From Bacteroidales bacterium (GTDB lineage: Bacteria; Bacteroidota; Bacteroidia; Bacteroidales; UBA932): a stretch of DNA of 41,232 nucleotides. The position numbers and the translations under genes are program-made. Shown piece by piece: positions 14,693-21,400 of the stretch; the stretch's first letter is position 1, and every line of letters begins with the position of its first letter. The DNA is taken from NCBI GenBank assembly GCA_017561865.1, contig JAFZBH010000013.1, positions 1 through 41,232 of the forward strand. Reading direction: 5' to 3'. The notes under the pieces are model-generated. The model saw nothing but the letters and a program-made list of their open reading frames with translations. It did not search any database and was not told the origin of the DNA.

Positions 14693-15720
14693 AAGGCCAC
14701 CTCCATGCCGGGCAGGATGGTCCCGCCGTCCCATTCCGTTGCGAGCCGCTGCAGCACTTCCGTCAGATAGGGATAGCGCGCGAACGGTTCGGTCGTCAGC
14801 TCCCGGAAGCAGCCGAGCACCGTCGGGATGCAGTCCAGGAAGAGCTGCTTGCGCTCGATCAGGCCGCGGAAGCCGTAGGCCCCCGTCTCCTGCAGCAAGC
14901 GCAGGAGCGTGAGCAGGCGGTACTGCCGGTAGAACTCCCGTTCGTCCACCGGCCGGAAGGCATCCAGCGAGCGCAGGTACACGCCTTCCAGCTCCCGGCG
15001 CAGCGCGGCCGGGAAATGGGTCCCCGCATTCCAGAGGAACGATGCCAGGTCGTACTGCACCGGTCCGCGGCGGCCGCCCTGGAAATCGATGAAGCACGGC
15101 TCACCGTCCTTGATCATCACGTTGCGCGCCTGAAAGTCCCGGTACATAAAGGTGTCGCCCTCGAACGCGAGCGCGTCCGCGCGCAGGCGGTCGAAATCGT
15201 CCTGCAGACGGATCTCGTTGAACTCCAGGCCCGTGAGCTTGAGGAAGTCGTATTTGAAATAGTTGAGGTCGAAGTCCACCATCCGGGCGTTGAACTCCCG
15301 GTCGGGGAAGCAGACGCTCCAGTCCAGGCCTTCTCCCACCTTGAACTGCACGGCGGGCAGCAGGGCCATCGTGTCGTGCAGCCAGTCGCGTTGCTCCTGC
15401 GTGAAAGAGGCGTCGGGGATGGCCGGTTTCAGAAGTTCGAATAGCTGTCCGCCGCCCAGGTCCTCCTGCAGGTAGGCCATCCCGTCGGCCGAGACGGCAT
15501 AAACCGCCGGAGCGTGCAGACCGTGGTCGCAGAACTGCGCGTCGATCGCGAGGAACGCGCGGTTTTCCGCCGGATTCGTGCCGATGCAGCCGATGACGGT
15601 CCCGCCGTCCCCGGCGATGCGCCAGTATTTCCGGGCGCTTCCCGACAGGGGAAGCAGTTCGCAGCGGTCCGGCTCGCAGCCGGACCACGCGCGGTAAAGG
15701 GAAAGGAGCGGTTCGTTCAT
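14689..15720 (-). CDS. amgK: AmgK-like anomeric sugar kinase (aminoglycoside-phosphotransferase fold)
   Basis: A 343-residue APH-fold kinase. Seen: an N-terminal lobe with LLPLSGSARKYWRI, the catalytic loop FMYRDFQARNVMIKDG near residue 200 (YRD in place of HxD) and the metal motif CFIDFQGGRRGPVQYDLASF. Known: AmgK phosphorylates MurNAc and GlcNAc at the anomeric position, feeding MurU, and carries the same 'iDfQ..rrGp..YDl.sl' motif. The overlapping MurU-like gene supports this. The start ATG at 15720 lies 5 bp after the MscS stop, so the three genes form one operon. Another small-molecule or protein kinase role cannot be excluded without biochemistry. Confidence 0.75.
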   Translation of the reverse strand: MNEPLLSLYRAWSGCEPDRCELLPLSGSARKYWRIAGDGGTVIGCIGTNPAENRAFLAIDAQFCDHGLHAPAVYAVSADGMAYLQEDLGGGQLFELLKPAIPDASFTQEQRDWLHDTMALLPAVQFKVGEGLDWSVCFPDREFNARMVDFDLNYFKYDFLKLTGLEFNEIRLQDDFDRLRADALAFEGDTFMYRDFQARNVMIKDGEPCFIDFQGGRRGPVQYDLASFLWNAGTHFPAALRRELEGVYLRSLDAFRPVDEREFYRQYRLLTLLRLLQETGAYGFRGLIERKQLFLDCIPTVLGCFRELTTEPFARYPYLTEVLQRLATEWDGGTILPGMEVAL

Positions 15721-15725
15721 GGTCG

Positions 15726-16667
15726 TTACGATTCTTGCGTCCCGTGTACGTGGACGTCCAGCTGCGGGAACGGGAAGCGGATGCCCGCCTGCGGAAGTCC
15801 GGAATAGATCCTTTCGTTGAGGGCGAACTGGGCGGGCCAGAAGTCGCTGCCCTTGACCCAGACGCGTACGAGGAAGACCACGGAACTCTCTGCCATTTTC
15901 TGCACGGCGACGAACGGGTCCGATGCGCCGGGGGTGGTTGAATCAAGCACGAGCGGCTCTTCCCGTACGATCTTTTCCAGCGTTTCCTTGCACAAGGTGG
16001 CGTCGGTGCCGTATTCCACGCTCACCGGGATGTCCACGCGGCGCACCGGAAAACTGCTGTAATTGACGATGTTGCCGTTCGAAAGGGCTCCGTTGGGCAG
16101 GACCACCTTGCGGTTGTCCAGGGTGGTGAGGTGCGTGCCCACGATGGTGACGTCCGTGACGATCCCTGCGTAGCCCTGCGCTTCGATGTAGTCTCCGGCC
16201 TTGAAAGGCTTGAAGATCATGACCATCAGCCCGCCCGCGAAATTCTGCAGGGTGCCGCTGAGCGCCATGCCGATGGCCATTCCGCCCGCGGCCAGCAGGG
16301 CGGCGAGCGAAGTGGTGTTGACCCCCAGCGTGCTCACGGCGATGATGATCAGCAGGACGGTCAGGGCGATGGAGACGAAACTGGAGATGAACGAAGCCAT
16401 CGCCTGGTCGGTCTTCTTGCGCGCGAAGATGCGCTGCAGGGCGTGCTTGACGCGGCGGATGATCCAGGCGCCGACCAGATAGATGAGCAGGGCGGCGAGG
16501 ACCTTCAGCCCGAAATGGATGCATTTCTGGCCGAGCTGCTGGAGGGCGGTGCCGGGATTGGCGGCGAGCATCTCGGTGAAGCGCTGCCAGGCAACCCGGG
16601 CCGAATCGGCCCGGTCGGCGAGCTTTTCTTCGGAGAAGAGGGTGCTTTGTAATATAGGTAAAAGCAT
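15726..16667 (-). CDS. MscS-family small-conductance mechanosensitive channel
   Basis: A 313-residue protein. An N-terminal amphipathic region is followed by TM helices near residues 50-72 and 95-115. The pore-lining TM3 carries the glycine/alanine pattern LAALLAAGGMAIGMALSGTL, followed by QNFAGGLMVMIFKPFKAGDYI, the MscS hallmark. The cytoplasmic beta domain contains VVLPNGALSNGNIVNYSS. The alpha-beta domain follows, with a short tail LDVHVHGTQES. Known role: opens under membrane tension during hypo-osmotic shock. It heads the operon with the amgK- and murU-like genes, and its -7 box lies 22 bp upstream. Confidence 0.93.
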   Translation of the reverse strand: MLLPILQSTLFSEEKLADRADSARVAWQRFTEMLAANPGTALQQLGQKCIHFGLKVLAALLIYLVGAWIIRRVKHALQRIFARKKTDQAMASFISSFVSIALTVLLIIIAVSTLGVNTTSLAALLAAGGMAIGMALSGTLQNFAGGLMVMIFKPFKAGDYIEAQGYAGIVTDVTIVGTHLTTLDNRKVVLPNGALSNGNIVNYSSFPVRRVDIPVSVEYGTDATLCKETLEKIVREEPLVLDSTTPGASDPFVAVQKMAESSVVFLVRVWVKGSDFWPAQFALNERIYSGLPQAGIRFPFPQLDVHVHGTQES

Positions 16668-16688
16668 GGGAAGGGCGGTTTCTAACTA

Positions 16689-16696
16689 CAAAGATA
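16689..16696 (-). promoter_or_regulatory. -7 box TATCTTTG for the mscS-amgK-murU operon
   Basis: Minus-strand TATCTTTG, an exact match to TAnnTTTG, 21 bp before the mscS ATG. The -33 region is AT-rich but not a clear TTTG. Confidence 0.6.
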
Positions 16697-16734
16697 GTGG
16701 ATAATAAAAAAAGAGCGAAAAATTTGCAAAATAA

Positions 16735-16766
16735 TTTGGTTTATAAAATAAACTTATTTATCTTTG
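16735..16766 (+). promoter_or_regulatory. Full -33/-7 promoter with inverted repeat in the spacer
   Basis: TTTG at 16735-16738, a 20-bp spacer, then TATCTTTG at 16759-16766: a complete Bacteroidota primary-sigma promoter. The inverted repeat AAATAA-AC-TTATTT (16746-16759) fills most of the spacer and touches the -7 box, so it could be an operator. The ~70-nt leader to the ATG at 16841 holds no clear structure. Confidence 0.65.
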
Positions 16767-16840
16767 CATCGTGATTCAAGCCTGAGTGCGCAGCAGGGGA
16801 GAGTCCGGGAATTTGATAATGTATTAAAAAGTAATGTGTT

Positions 16841-17413
16841 ATGGAAACCAACACTGAAATGACTCCCCAGCGTAGCCTGGAGCTCATCAACGAAACGCTC
16901 GAAACGAACCGCAAGGCGATCATCGCCGGTAGCGGCAAGTATCTGATCATGTGGGGCTGCTTGCTCTGCGTATTCTCCCTGGCCGTCTGGGCAGGATGGC
17001 ACCTGACCGGCAGCCCGGTCTGGAACTTGCTCTGGTTTGCGATGTGGCCGGTGGGCCTGCTCGTCTCCAGGATTGTGGGGAAAGGGGACAAGATGCCGCA
17101 GAACTACGTCTCTGCCCTGATTGGCAAAACCTGGGCTGCTTTCGGCATCTTCGCCCCTGTGACGGCCGCCCTGGCGGTCCTCGCCTTCCCGATGAACATC
17201 ACGCTGGTCATCATCCTGCTTTTCGGCTTTGCCGAGACGGTCTCGGGCCTCGTCCTGAAGAACTGGCCGATCATAATCGCCGGCGCCGTCGTCGGTATCG
17301 GCGGTGCGTGCGCCGCGGTGGCGCTGGCCCCGGGTGCCGAACAGATTCTTCTTTTTACCGGCGCCGCCCTGGTCCTTGCCCTGACCGGAATCGCCGTTCA
17401 GATCCGCAAATAG
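16841..17413 (+). CDS. Integral membrane protein of unknown function, paired with a winged-helix regulator
   Basis: A 190-residue protein. A soluble N-terminal helix (METNTEMTPQRSLELINETL) is followed by about five to six hydrophobic segments. These include YLIMWGCLLCVFSLAVWAGW, VWNLLWFAMWPVGLLVS, AAFGIFAPVTAALAVLAF, ITLVIILLFGFAETVSGLVL and a final hydrophobic hairpin before AVQIRK. No domain I can name. The next gene starts one base after its stop and encodes a small DNA-binding protein. Such membrane-protein/regulator pairs are common in Bacteroidota, but function is generally unknown. Confidence 0.8.
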   Translation: METNTEMTPQRSLELINETLETNRKAIIAGSGKYLIMWGCLLCVFSLAVWAGWHLTGSPVWNLLWFAMWPVGLLVSRIVGKGDKMPQNYVSALIGKTWAAFGIFAPVTAALAVLAFPMNITLVIILLFGFAETVSGLVLKNWPIIIAGAVVGIGGACAAVALAPGAEQILLFTGAALVLALTGIAVQIRK

Positions 17414-17414
17414 C

Positions 17415-17696
17415 ATGTTTGACAAATTGGATCCGCTCCTCCATTCGGAGCTCCGCCTGGCGGTGATGTCCGTGCTGGTTGGCGCAGACGAAGCGGACTT
17501 CGTCTATCTGCGACAGCAGACAGGCGCCACGGCGGGCAACCTGAGCGTCCAGCTGGACAAGCTCGCCGCCGCCGGCTACATCTCGGTCGAGAAGGGCTTC
17601 CAGGGCAAGAAACCCCGCACGACCTGCCGCATCACCGACACCGGACGCGCCGCTTTCGAGGCCTACGTCGAAGCGCTCCGCTCCTACATCGGATAA
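17415..17696 (+). CDS. Small winged-helix transcriptional regulator (HTH_34/MarR-like)
   Basis: A 93-residue protein: MFDKLDPLLHSELRLAVMSV, then DFVYLRQQTGATAGNLSVQL as the HTH with recognition helix. The wing carries GYISVEKGFQGKKPRTTCRI, and TDTGRAAFEAYVEALRSYI is the C-terminal helix. This matches the compact winged-helix family ('R..iMs.L..n..vdF..Lk......dGnLs.hl..Le..gYi.v.K.f..r.p.T.y..T..Gr.af'). It is co-transcribed with the membrane protein and followed by a strong terminator. It may bind the inverted repeat inside its own promoter spacer. Its ligand or partner signal is unknown. Confidence 0.88.
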   Translation: MFDKLDPLLHSELRLAVMSVLVGADEADFVYLRQQTGATAGNLSVQLDKLAAAGYISVEKGFQGKKPRTTCRITDTGRAAFEAYVEALRSYIG

Positions 17697-17716
17697 TAAA
17701 CTGTCTATGTTCTTTT

Positions 17717-17743
17717 TCCCCGGCATTGTCCGGGGATTTTTTT
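17717..17743 (+). terminator. Intrinsic terminator after the regulator gene
   Basis: Perfect 7-bp stem TCCCCGG / CCGGGGA with a 6-nt loop, followed by seven T (17737-17743). It ends the membrane-protein/regulator operon. Confidence 0.92.
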
Positions 17744-17744
17744 G

Positions 17745-17752
17745 TATCTTTG
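17745..17752 (+). promoter_or_regulatory. -7 box TATCTTTG upstream of rsmG
   Basis: TATCTTTG begins 2 bp after the preceding terminator's T-run. It would give a leader of roughly 110 nt for rsmG. A second exact match, TATTTTTG (17806-17813), would give a shorter leader of ~50 nt. Neither has a -33 box at ideal spacing. Confidence 0.45.
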
Positions 17753-17818
17753 CTACCTGACTGAAGCGCAGGCGTATTTGTAAATAACTGAAAAACAGAT
17801 AGTTGTATTTTTGCTCGC

Positions 17819-17869
17819 GGGATAATGCCCCTGAGTAAGACAGTAAGTGATTAAGTATCAATAGATTGT
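17819..17869 (+). other. Copy B of the two-copy motif layout, in the rsmG leader
   Basis: GGGATAATGCCCC (17819-17831), GTAAGT (17843-17848) and GATTGT (17864-17869) mirror copy A at 13920-13967. The offset to GTAAGT is the same 24 bp. The last motif overlaps the rsmG GTG start, so the element is in its leader and could affect translation. Confidence 0.3.
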
Positions 17870-18488
17870 GAAAACGGCAGAAGAATACGAATCGATGATC
17901 GCGCTTTACCGCGAGTGGAACGCCCGCATCAACGTCGTGTCCCGCAAGGACATCGACTCGCTCTACGAGCATCACATCCTCCATTCGCTCGCCATTGCCG
18001 AATATGTGCGGCGCTTCTATCCGGGCGGCTTCGACGGTGCTGAAATACTTGATCTGGGCACGGGAGGCGGTTTCCCGGGAATCCCGCTCGCGACGGAGTT
18101 CTCCGGGGCGCATTTCACGCTCTGCGACTCCATCGGCAAGAAGATCCGCGTGGCGCAGGCGGTCGCCGACGGCCTGGGCCTGCAGAACGTGAGCTGCGTC
18201 AACGCGCGCGCCGAAACCCTGCCGGGTCCCTACGACTGGGTGGTCTCGCGGGCCGTCACTTCGCTGGACGCTTTCTATCCCTGGGTGAAGGGCAAATTCC
18301 GCCGCAGCATCCTGTATCTGAAAGGCGGCGACGTCAATGCCGAAATCTCCGAACTGATCCGGAAATGCCGGGTCCAGCCCGGCCAAATCCGACTGTGGAG
18401 GATCGATGAATGGCTGAAAGATGAATATTTTGCAGAAAAATTTGTAATTGAAATCGGAAAAGATTACCTTTGCCCTCCCAAATTTTGA
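17868..18488 (+). CDS. rsmG: 16S rRNA (guanine527-N7)-methyltransferase RsmG
   Basis: A 206-residue protein, the usual length. It methylates N7 of G527 in 16S rRNA. Seen: SLYEHHILHSLAIAEY, the SAM-binding loop ILDLGTGGGFPGIPLATEF near residues 61-79, and LPGPYDWVVSRAVTSLDAFYPW near 120. The start is GTG at 17868, since no ATG precedes the conserved N-terminus (MKTAEEYESMIALYREWNAR). It lies directly upstream of rpmH, whose promoter is inside the 3' end of rsmG. Confidence 0.95.
   Translation: MKTAEEYESMIALYREWNARINVVSRKDIDSLYEHHILHSLAIAEYVRRFYPGGFDGAEILDLGTGGGFPGIPLATEFSGAHFTLCDSIGKKIRVAQAVADGLGLQNVSCVNARAETLPGPYDWVVSRAVTSLDAFYPWVKGKFRRSILYLKGGDVNAEISELIRKCRVQPGQIRLWRIDEWLKDEYFAEKFVIEIGKDYLCPPKF
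18441..18472 (+). promoter_or_regulatory. Full -33/-7 promoter for rpmH, inside rsmG
   Basis: TTTG (18441-18444), a 20-bp spacer, TACCTTTG (18465-18472). It is a near-ideal Bacteroidota promoter, located in the last codons of rsmG. The predicted leader is about 30 nt to the rpmH ATG. Confidence 0.75.
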
Positions 18489-18507
18489 AAACTAAAAAAT
18501 AGAAGAT

Positions 18508-18660
18508 ATGAAAAGGACTTATCAACCCTCCAACCGCAAGCGTGTCAACAAGCACGGCTTCCGCGAGCGTATGAGCACGCCGAACGGCCGCCGGGTCCTC
18601 GCGTCCCGCCGCGCCCACGGCCGCAAGAAGCTCACCGTTTCCTCCGAAGACCGCTGGTAG
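18508..18660 (+). CDS. rpmH: 50S ribosomal protein L34
   Basis: A 50-residue basic protein: [20 protein letters not shown], then [20 protein letters not shown] and [10 protein letters not shown]. It is unmistakably L34, with the usual length and the conserved 'KRTyQPs..kR...hGFr.RM.t..Gr.vl..RR.kGR..L' pattern. It is a monocistronic unit with its own promoter and terminator. rnpA, which follows rpmH in many bacteria, is absent here. Confidence 0.98.
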   Translation: MKRTYQPSNRKRVNKHGFRERMSTPNGRRVLASRRAHGRKKLTVSSEDRW

Positions 18661-18676
18661 TCGAGCCCTCCGGAGA

Positions 18677-18714
18677 AACAAGACCGCCGACCCTGATGGG
18701 CCGGCGGTCTTGTT
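18677..18714. terminator. Bidirectional hairpin terminator between rpmH and the C1 peptidase gene
   Basis: A perfect 13-bp stem, AACAAGACCGCCG (18677-18689) with CGGCGGTCTTGTT (18702-18714). Its loop can form a further CCC-TGAT-GGG mini-stem. Flanking T/A bases (TTGTTGTTG on plus, TTGTTTCTC on minus) suit termination of both convergent genes. Confidence 0.85.
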
Positions 18715-18727
18715 GTTGCAAGGGTGT

Positions 18728-20098
18728 CTATTCCTCCCCGAGGAACATCGGGTCCCAGGCGGGGAGCATGATGGGCTTCTGGTCCAGCATCTTCAGCACG
18801 TCGGCGGGGACGAACTGCCTTTCGACGACGAGCCGGAACATATACTCGTCGAACCACTCGTCAGTCATGATGATGTTGCCCTGGTAGCCGCTGGAGGCGC
18901 CCCAGCTGTTCTCCACCATCCATTTCCGCGGCTTGCCGTCCTTAAGATCCACGGCGATGAGCGTCATCGCGTGGGAGGAGCCGCTGGCGTGCGTCATCAC
19001 GCGCTCGCGCTTGTCCATCGACAGGTCCACGCCCAGCAGGGATTCGTAGTCGAAGTTGCGCAGGTCCGCCACGCCCTTCGTGCGGTCGAGGAACTTCGCC
19101 ACGTCGCACGAGAAATACATCGCCTTGTTCGCCTTGATGGAGGCGATCGCCATCTCCTTGATGCGCTCGATGGGAAGGTTGACATACAGCCAGTTCTGTC
19201 CGTCGTAGAGGTGGCGGTCGTACTGGATTTCATAGACCTTGCCGTATTCGCGGCAGGGATCGTTCATCAGCATCACGTAATTGCCCTCGAGGTCGTAGCC
19301 AAGCAGTTCCTGATAGAATTCCTGCGGGGTATAGAGCTTACCCTTCCACTCGAACACCGAGGGCGGCACGCCGAGGCAGAGCGCCAGGACGTGGTAGACG
19401 TCTTTGAGCATCTCGGTTTTCTGCCGCTGCAGGTAAACGTCCAGGAGATGGGGCTTGACGATGGAAGGTGGGGTCTCGCGGAGTTTCAGGCCGTCTTTGC
19501 GGAGCAGGGTCTTGAGCTGGGTGGCCATCGCGGAGGTGTTGTTCGCCGAGAGGCTCTCGGGCATCACGTTCGCGGGCACGACGCCGTATTTCATCACGAG
19601 GTTCGCCACGCCCGTGAAGGTGCCGCCGTCGCTGATCGGGTTGCTGAACAGCCAGTCCACCTCGCGGTCGTCGAAAGGCTTGTCCCGCGTGTCGATGACG
19701 GCCTGCAGGAAGAGGTTCGCCTTCTCGAGCTGGTCGTAGAAGAAGTTGTAGTTCTGCGAGAACTGGAAGTCTCCCAGGCCGTGCTTGTCGGCGGCCGCGG
19801 CGCGCAGCACGTTCAGGCCCGTGAAGAGCCAGCAGCGGCCGGAGGATTTCTGGTCGGTGATGCCCCAGGTCTTGACGCGGTCGGAGAACTCCGTGTCGAT
19901 CATCGCCGCGTTCTCGGCGTTGGCCGAAAGGACGGTGATGGACGTGGTATTCAATGCGTTGCGCAGGGCTTTGTCGGCGGAGCTGCCTTCGTAGCCCTTG
20001 CGGATTTCGACGAGCATTTCCGGTGTGATGGAGCCATTCTGGGCCGCGCAGACAAAGCCCAGAAGGGCCAGCGCGAGGAAGGTGACGGTCTTCTTCAT
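18728..20098 (-). CDS. C1B-family cysteine aminopeptidase (PepC / bleomycin hydrolase-like), exported
   Basis: A 456-residue protein. Papain-type catalytic elements are in the usual order: TDQKSSGRCWLFTGLN with the nucleophile C89, GSSHAMTLIAVD with the histidine near residue 375, and WMVENSWGASSGYQGN with the asparagine near 400. Unlike cytosolic PepC it begins with a signal peptide (MKKTVTFLALALLGFVCAAQ), so it is predicted to act in the periplasm, which is typical of Bacteroidota homologues. It is probably co-transcribed with alr, which ends 18 bp upstream. Physiological substrate unknown. Confidence 0.92.
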   Translation of the reverse strand: MKKTVTFLALALLGFVCAAQNGSITPEMLVEIRKGYEGSSADKALRNALNTTSITVLSANAENAAMIDTEFSDRVKTWGITDQKSSGRCWLFTGLNVLRAAAADKHGLGDFQFSQNYNFFYDQLEKANLFLQAVIDTRDKPFDDREVDWLFSNPISDGGTFTGVANLVMKYGVVPANVMPESLSANNTSAMATQLKTLLRKDGLKLRETPPSIVKPHLLDVYLQRQKTEMLKDVYHVLALCLGVPPSVFEWKGKLYTPQEFYQELLGYDLEGNYVMLMNDPCREYGKVYEIQYDRHLYDGQNWLYVNLPIERIKEMAIASIKANKAMYFSCDVAKFLDRTKGVADLRNFDYESLLGVDLSMDKRERVMTHASGSSHAMTLIAVDLKDGKPRKWMVENSWGASSGYQGNIIMTDEWFDEYMFRLVVERQFVPADVLKMLDQKPIMLPAWDPMFLGEE

Positions 20099-20116
20099 AA
20101 TTGGATGGGTGGTCAG

Positions 20117-21229
20117 TTATTTGCGAAGGATGATGCGTTCGATGCGGCGGGGCACCGAAGTCAGGATCTCGTAGGGGATGGTGCCGAGGATGCCGGCCAG
20201 TTCTTCGACGGAAGGGTCCTCGCCGAAGATGGTCACGGTGTCGCCGGGCTGCACGGGGATGCCCGTCACGTCGATCATGCACATATCCATACAGATGTTG
20301 CCGATCGTGGGGGCGCGGTGGCCGTTGACGCTGAACGAAGCGGCTCCGCAGCCGAAATGGCGGTCCAGTCCGTCGGCGTAACCCACCGGGATGGTGGCGA
20401 TGACGGTGCCGGTCGGGGCGACGTGGCCGTGACGGCCGTAGCCGATGGTCCCGTCTTCCGGGGACAGGGCCTTGACTTGCAGGACCTTGACCTTAAGCGA
20501 AGCAACTGGGGCGAGACGTACGCCGGGCAGGGCGCTGATGCCGTAGATGCCGATGCCCAGGCGCACCATGTCGTGCTGGTGCTCCGGGAACCGCTCGATG
20601 CCGGCGGAGTTCAGGATATGCCACATCGGGCGGTATCCGAGCGCGTCCGTGATTGTCTGCGCATTGCGCTCGAACATCGCGATCTGGCCGCGGGTGAAGT
20701 CGTCCTCGGCGGGGTCTTCCGCCGCGGCGAGGTGGGAATAGAGGGACTTGACGCGGACTTCGTCGTGGCTGCGGAGGAAATCCAGCAGCGCGCTCAGTTC
20801 GCCGGTCATGAAGCCCAGGCGGTGCATACCGGTGTCGAGCTTGATGTGGATGGGGAACTGCCTGATGCCGCGGCCGCGCAGTTCGGCGCAAAGGGCCTCC
20901 AGCGTGTACAGGTTGGGGATGCCCGGCTCCAGCCGGCTCTCGATCATCTCGGGGAAGAAGTCCGTGCCGGAAGTGAGCACCAGGATGGGAAGGGAGATAC
21001 CGCTCTTGCGCAGCTCCACGCCCTCGACGGGCAGGGCCACGGCCAGGTAGTCGGCTCCTTCCTGCTGCATCATCGTCGCGAATTCCACCGCGCCGTGGCC
21101 GTAGGCGTTCGCCTTGACGAGCACGAGGAGCTTCGTGGAAGGCCGCAGCCGTCCACGGAAATAGCGGTAGTTGCTCCTGCAGGCGGGCAGGCGCAACTCC
21201 AGACGCGAAAAGTCGTTTTCCCCGTTCAT
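20117..21229 (-). CDS. alr: Alanine racemase
   Basis: A 370-residue PLP-dependent enzyme making D-alanine for peptidoglycan. Seen: LVLVKANAYGHGAVEFA with the PLP lysine (near residue 38), IHIKLDTGMHRLGF, YSHLAAAED, MVRLGIGIYGIS, IPVGYADGLDR with the second catalytic tyrosine, and IGNICMDMCMIDVT. It is a stand-alone Alr and not the MurF-Alr fusion found in some Bacteroidota. ATG at 21229 is used because the longer frame would add 26 residues unlike the family. A -7 box lies directly upstream. It is the first gene of an operon with the C1 peptidase. Confidence 0.95.
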   Translation of the reverse strand: MNGENDFSRLELRLPACRSNYRYFRGRLRPSTKLLVLVKANAYGHGAVEFATMMQQEGADYLAVALPVEGVELRKSGISLPILVLTSGTDFFPEMIESRLEPGIPNLYTLEALCAELRGRGIRQFPIHIKLDTGMHRLGFMTGELSALLDFLRSHDEVRVKSLYSHLAAAEDPAEDDFTRGQIAMFERNAQTITDALGYRPMWHILNSAGIERFPEHQHDMVRLGIGIYGISALPGVRLAPVASLKVKVLQVKALSPEDGTIGYGRHGHVAPTGTVIATIPVGYADGLDRHFGCGAASFSVNGHRAPTIGNICMDMCMIDVTGIPVQPGDTVTIFGEDPSVEELAGILGTIPYEILTSVPRRIERIILRK

Positions 21230-21237
21230 ACAAACCA

Positions 21238-21245
21238 CAAAGATA
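21238..21245 (-). promoter_or_regulatory. -7 box TATCTTTG for alr
   Basis: Minus-strand exact -7 consensus ending 8 bp before the alr ATG, so the leader is only a few bases. The remaining divergent spacer to 21400 shows no strong repeat. Confidence 0.6.
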
Positions 21246-21370
21246 GCAATTATCTTAGATATCTCGCAGCTCGTCCATGCCAGGAGCGATTTTGCGGAGA
21301 GGATCAAATGATTTGCTAATTTGGCGCATCAGATTATGTGTTCTGTGCCGGCAGGGATGCCCCGGTCGGT

Positions 21371-21378
21371 TATATTTG
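21371..21378 (+). promoter_or_regulatory. -7 box TATATTTG for the BIG2 lipoprotein gene
   Basis: Exact match to TAnnTTTG, 22 bp before the ATG at 21401. No -33 TTTG at the right spacing. Confidence 0.55.
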
Positions 21379-21400
21379 AAATCGTTAAATCGAAAGAGCC

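Noticed and set aside
13967..15097. A longer murU reading frame starting 135 codons upstream
   Set aside because: The extra part overlaps the AmgK-like gene in another frame and is arginine/proline/alanine-rich shadow sequence; the overlap-coupled ATG at 14692 gives the canonical NTP-binding start.
16785..16815. Short RNase P-like string GGGAGAGTCCGGG in a leader
   Set aside because: Only a partial match, and no P-RNA length or second conserved block follows in the 70-nt leader.
18710..21319. An 869-codon open frame antisense to alr and the C1 peptidase
   Set aside because: It spans two well-supported genes and their spacer and shows no family resemblance.
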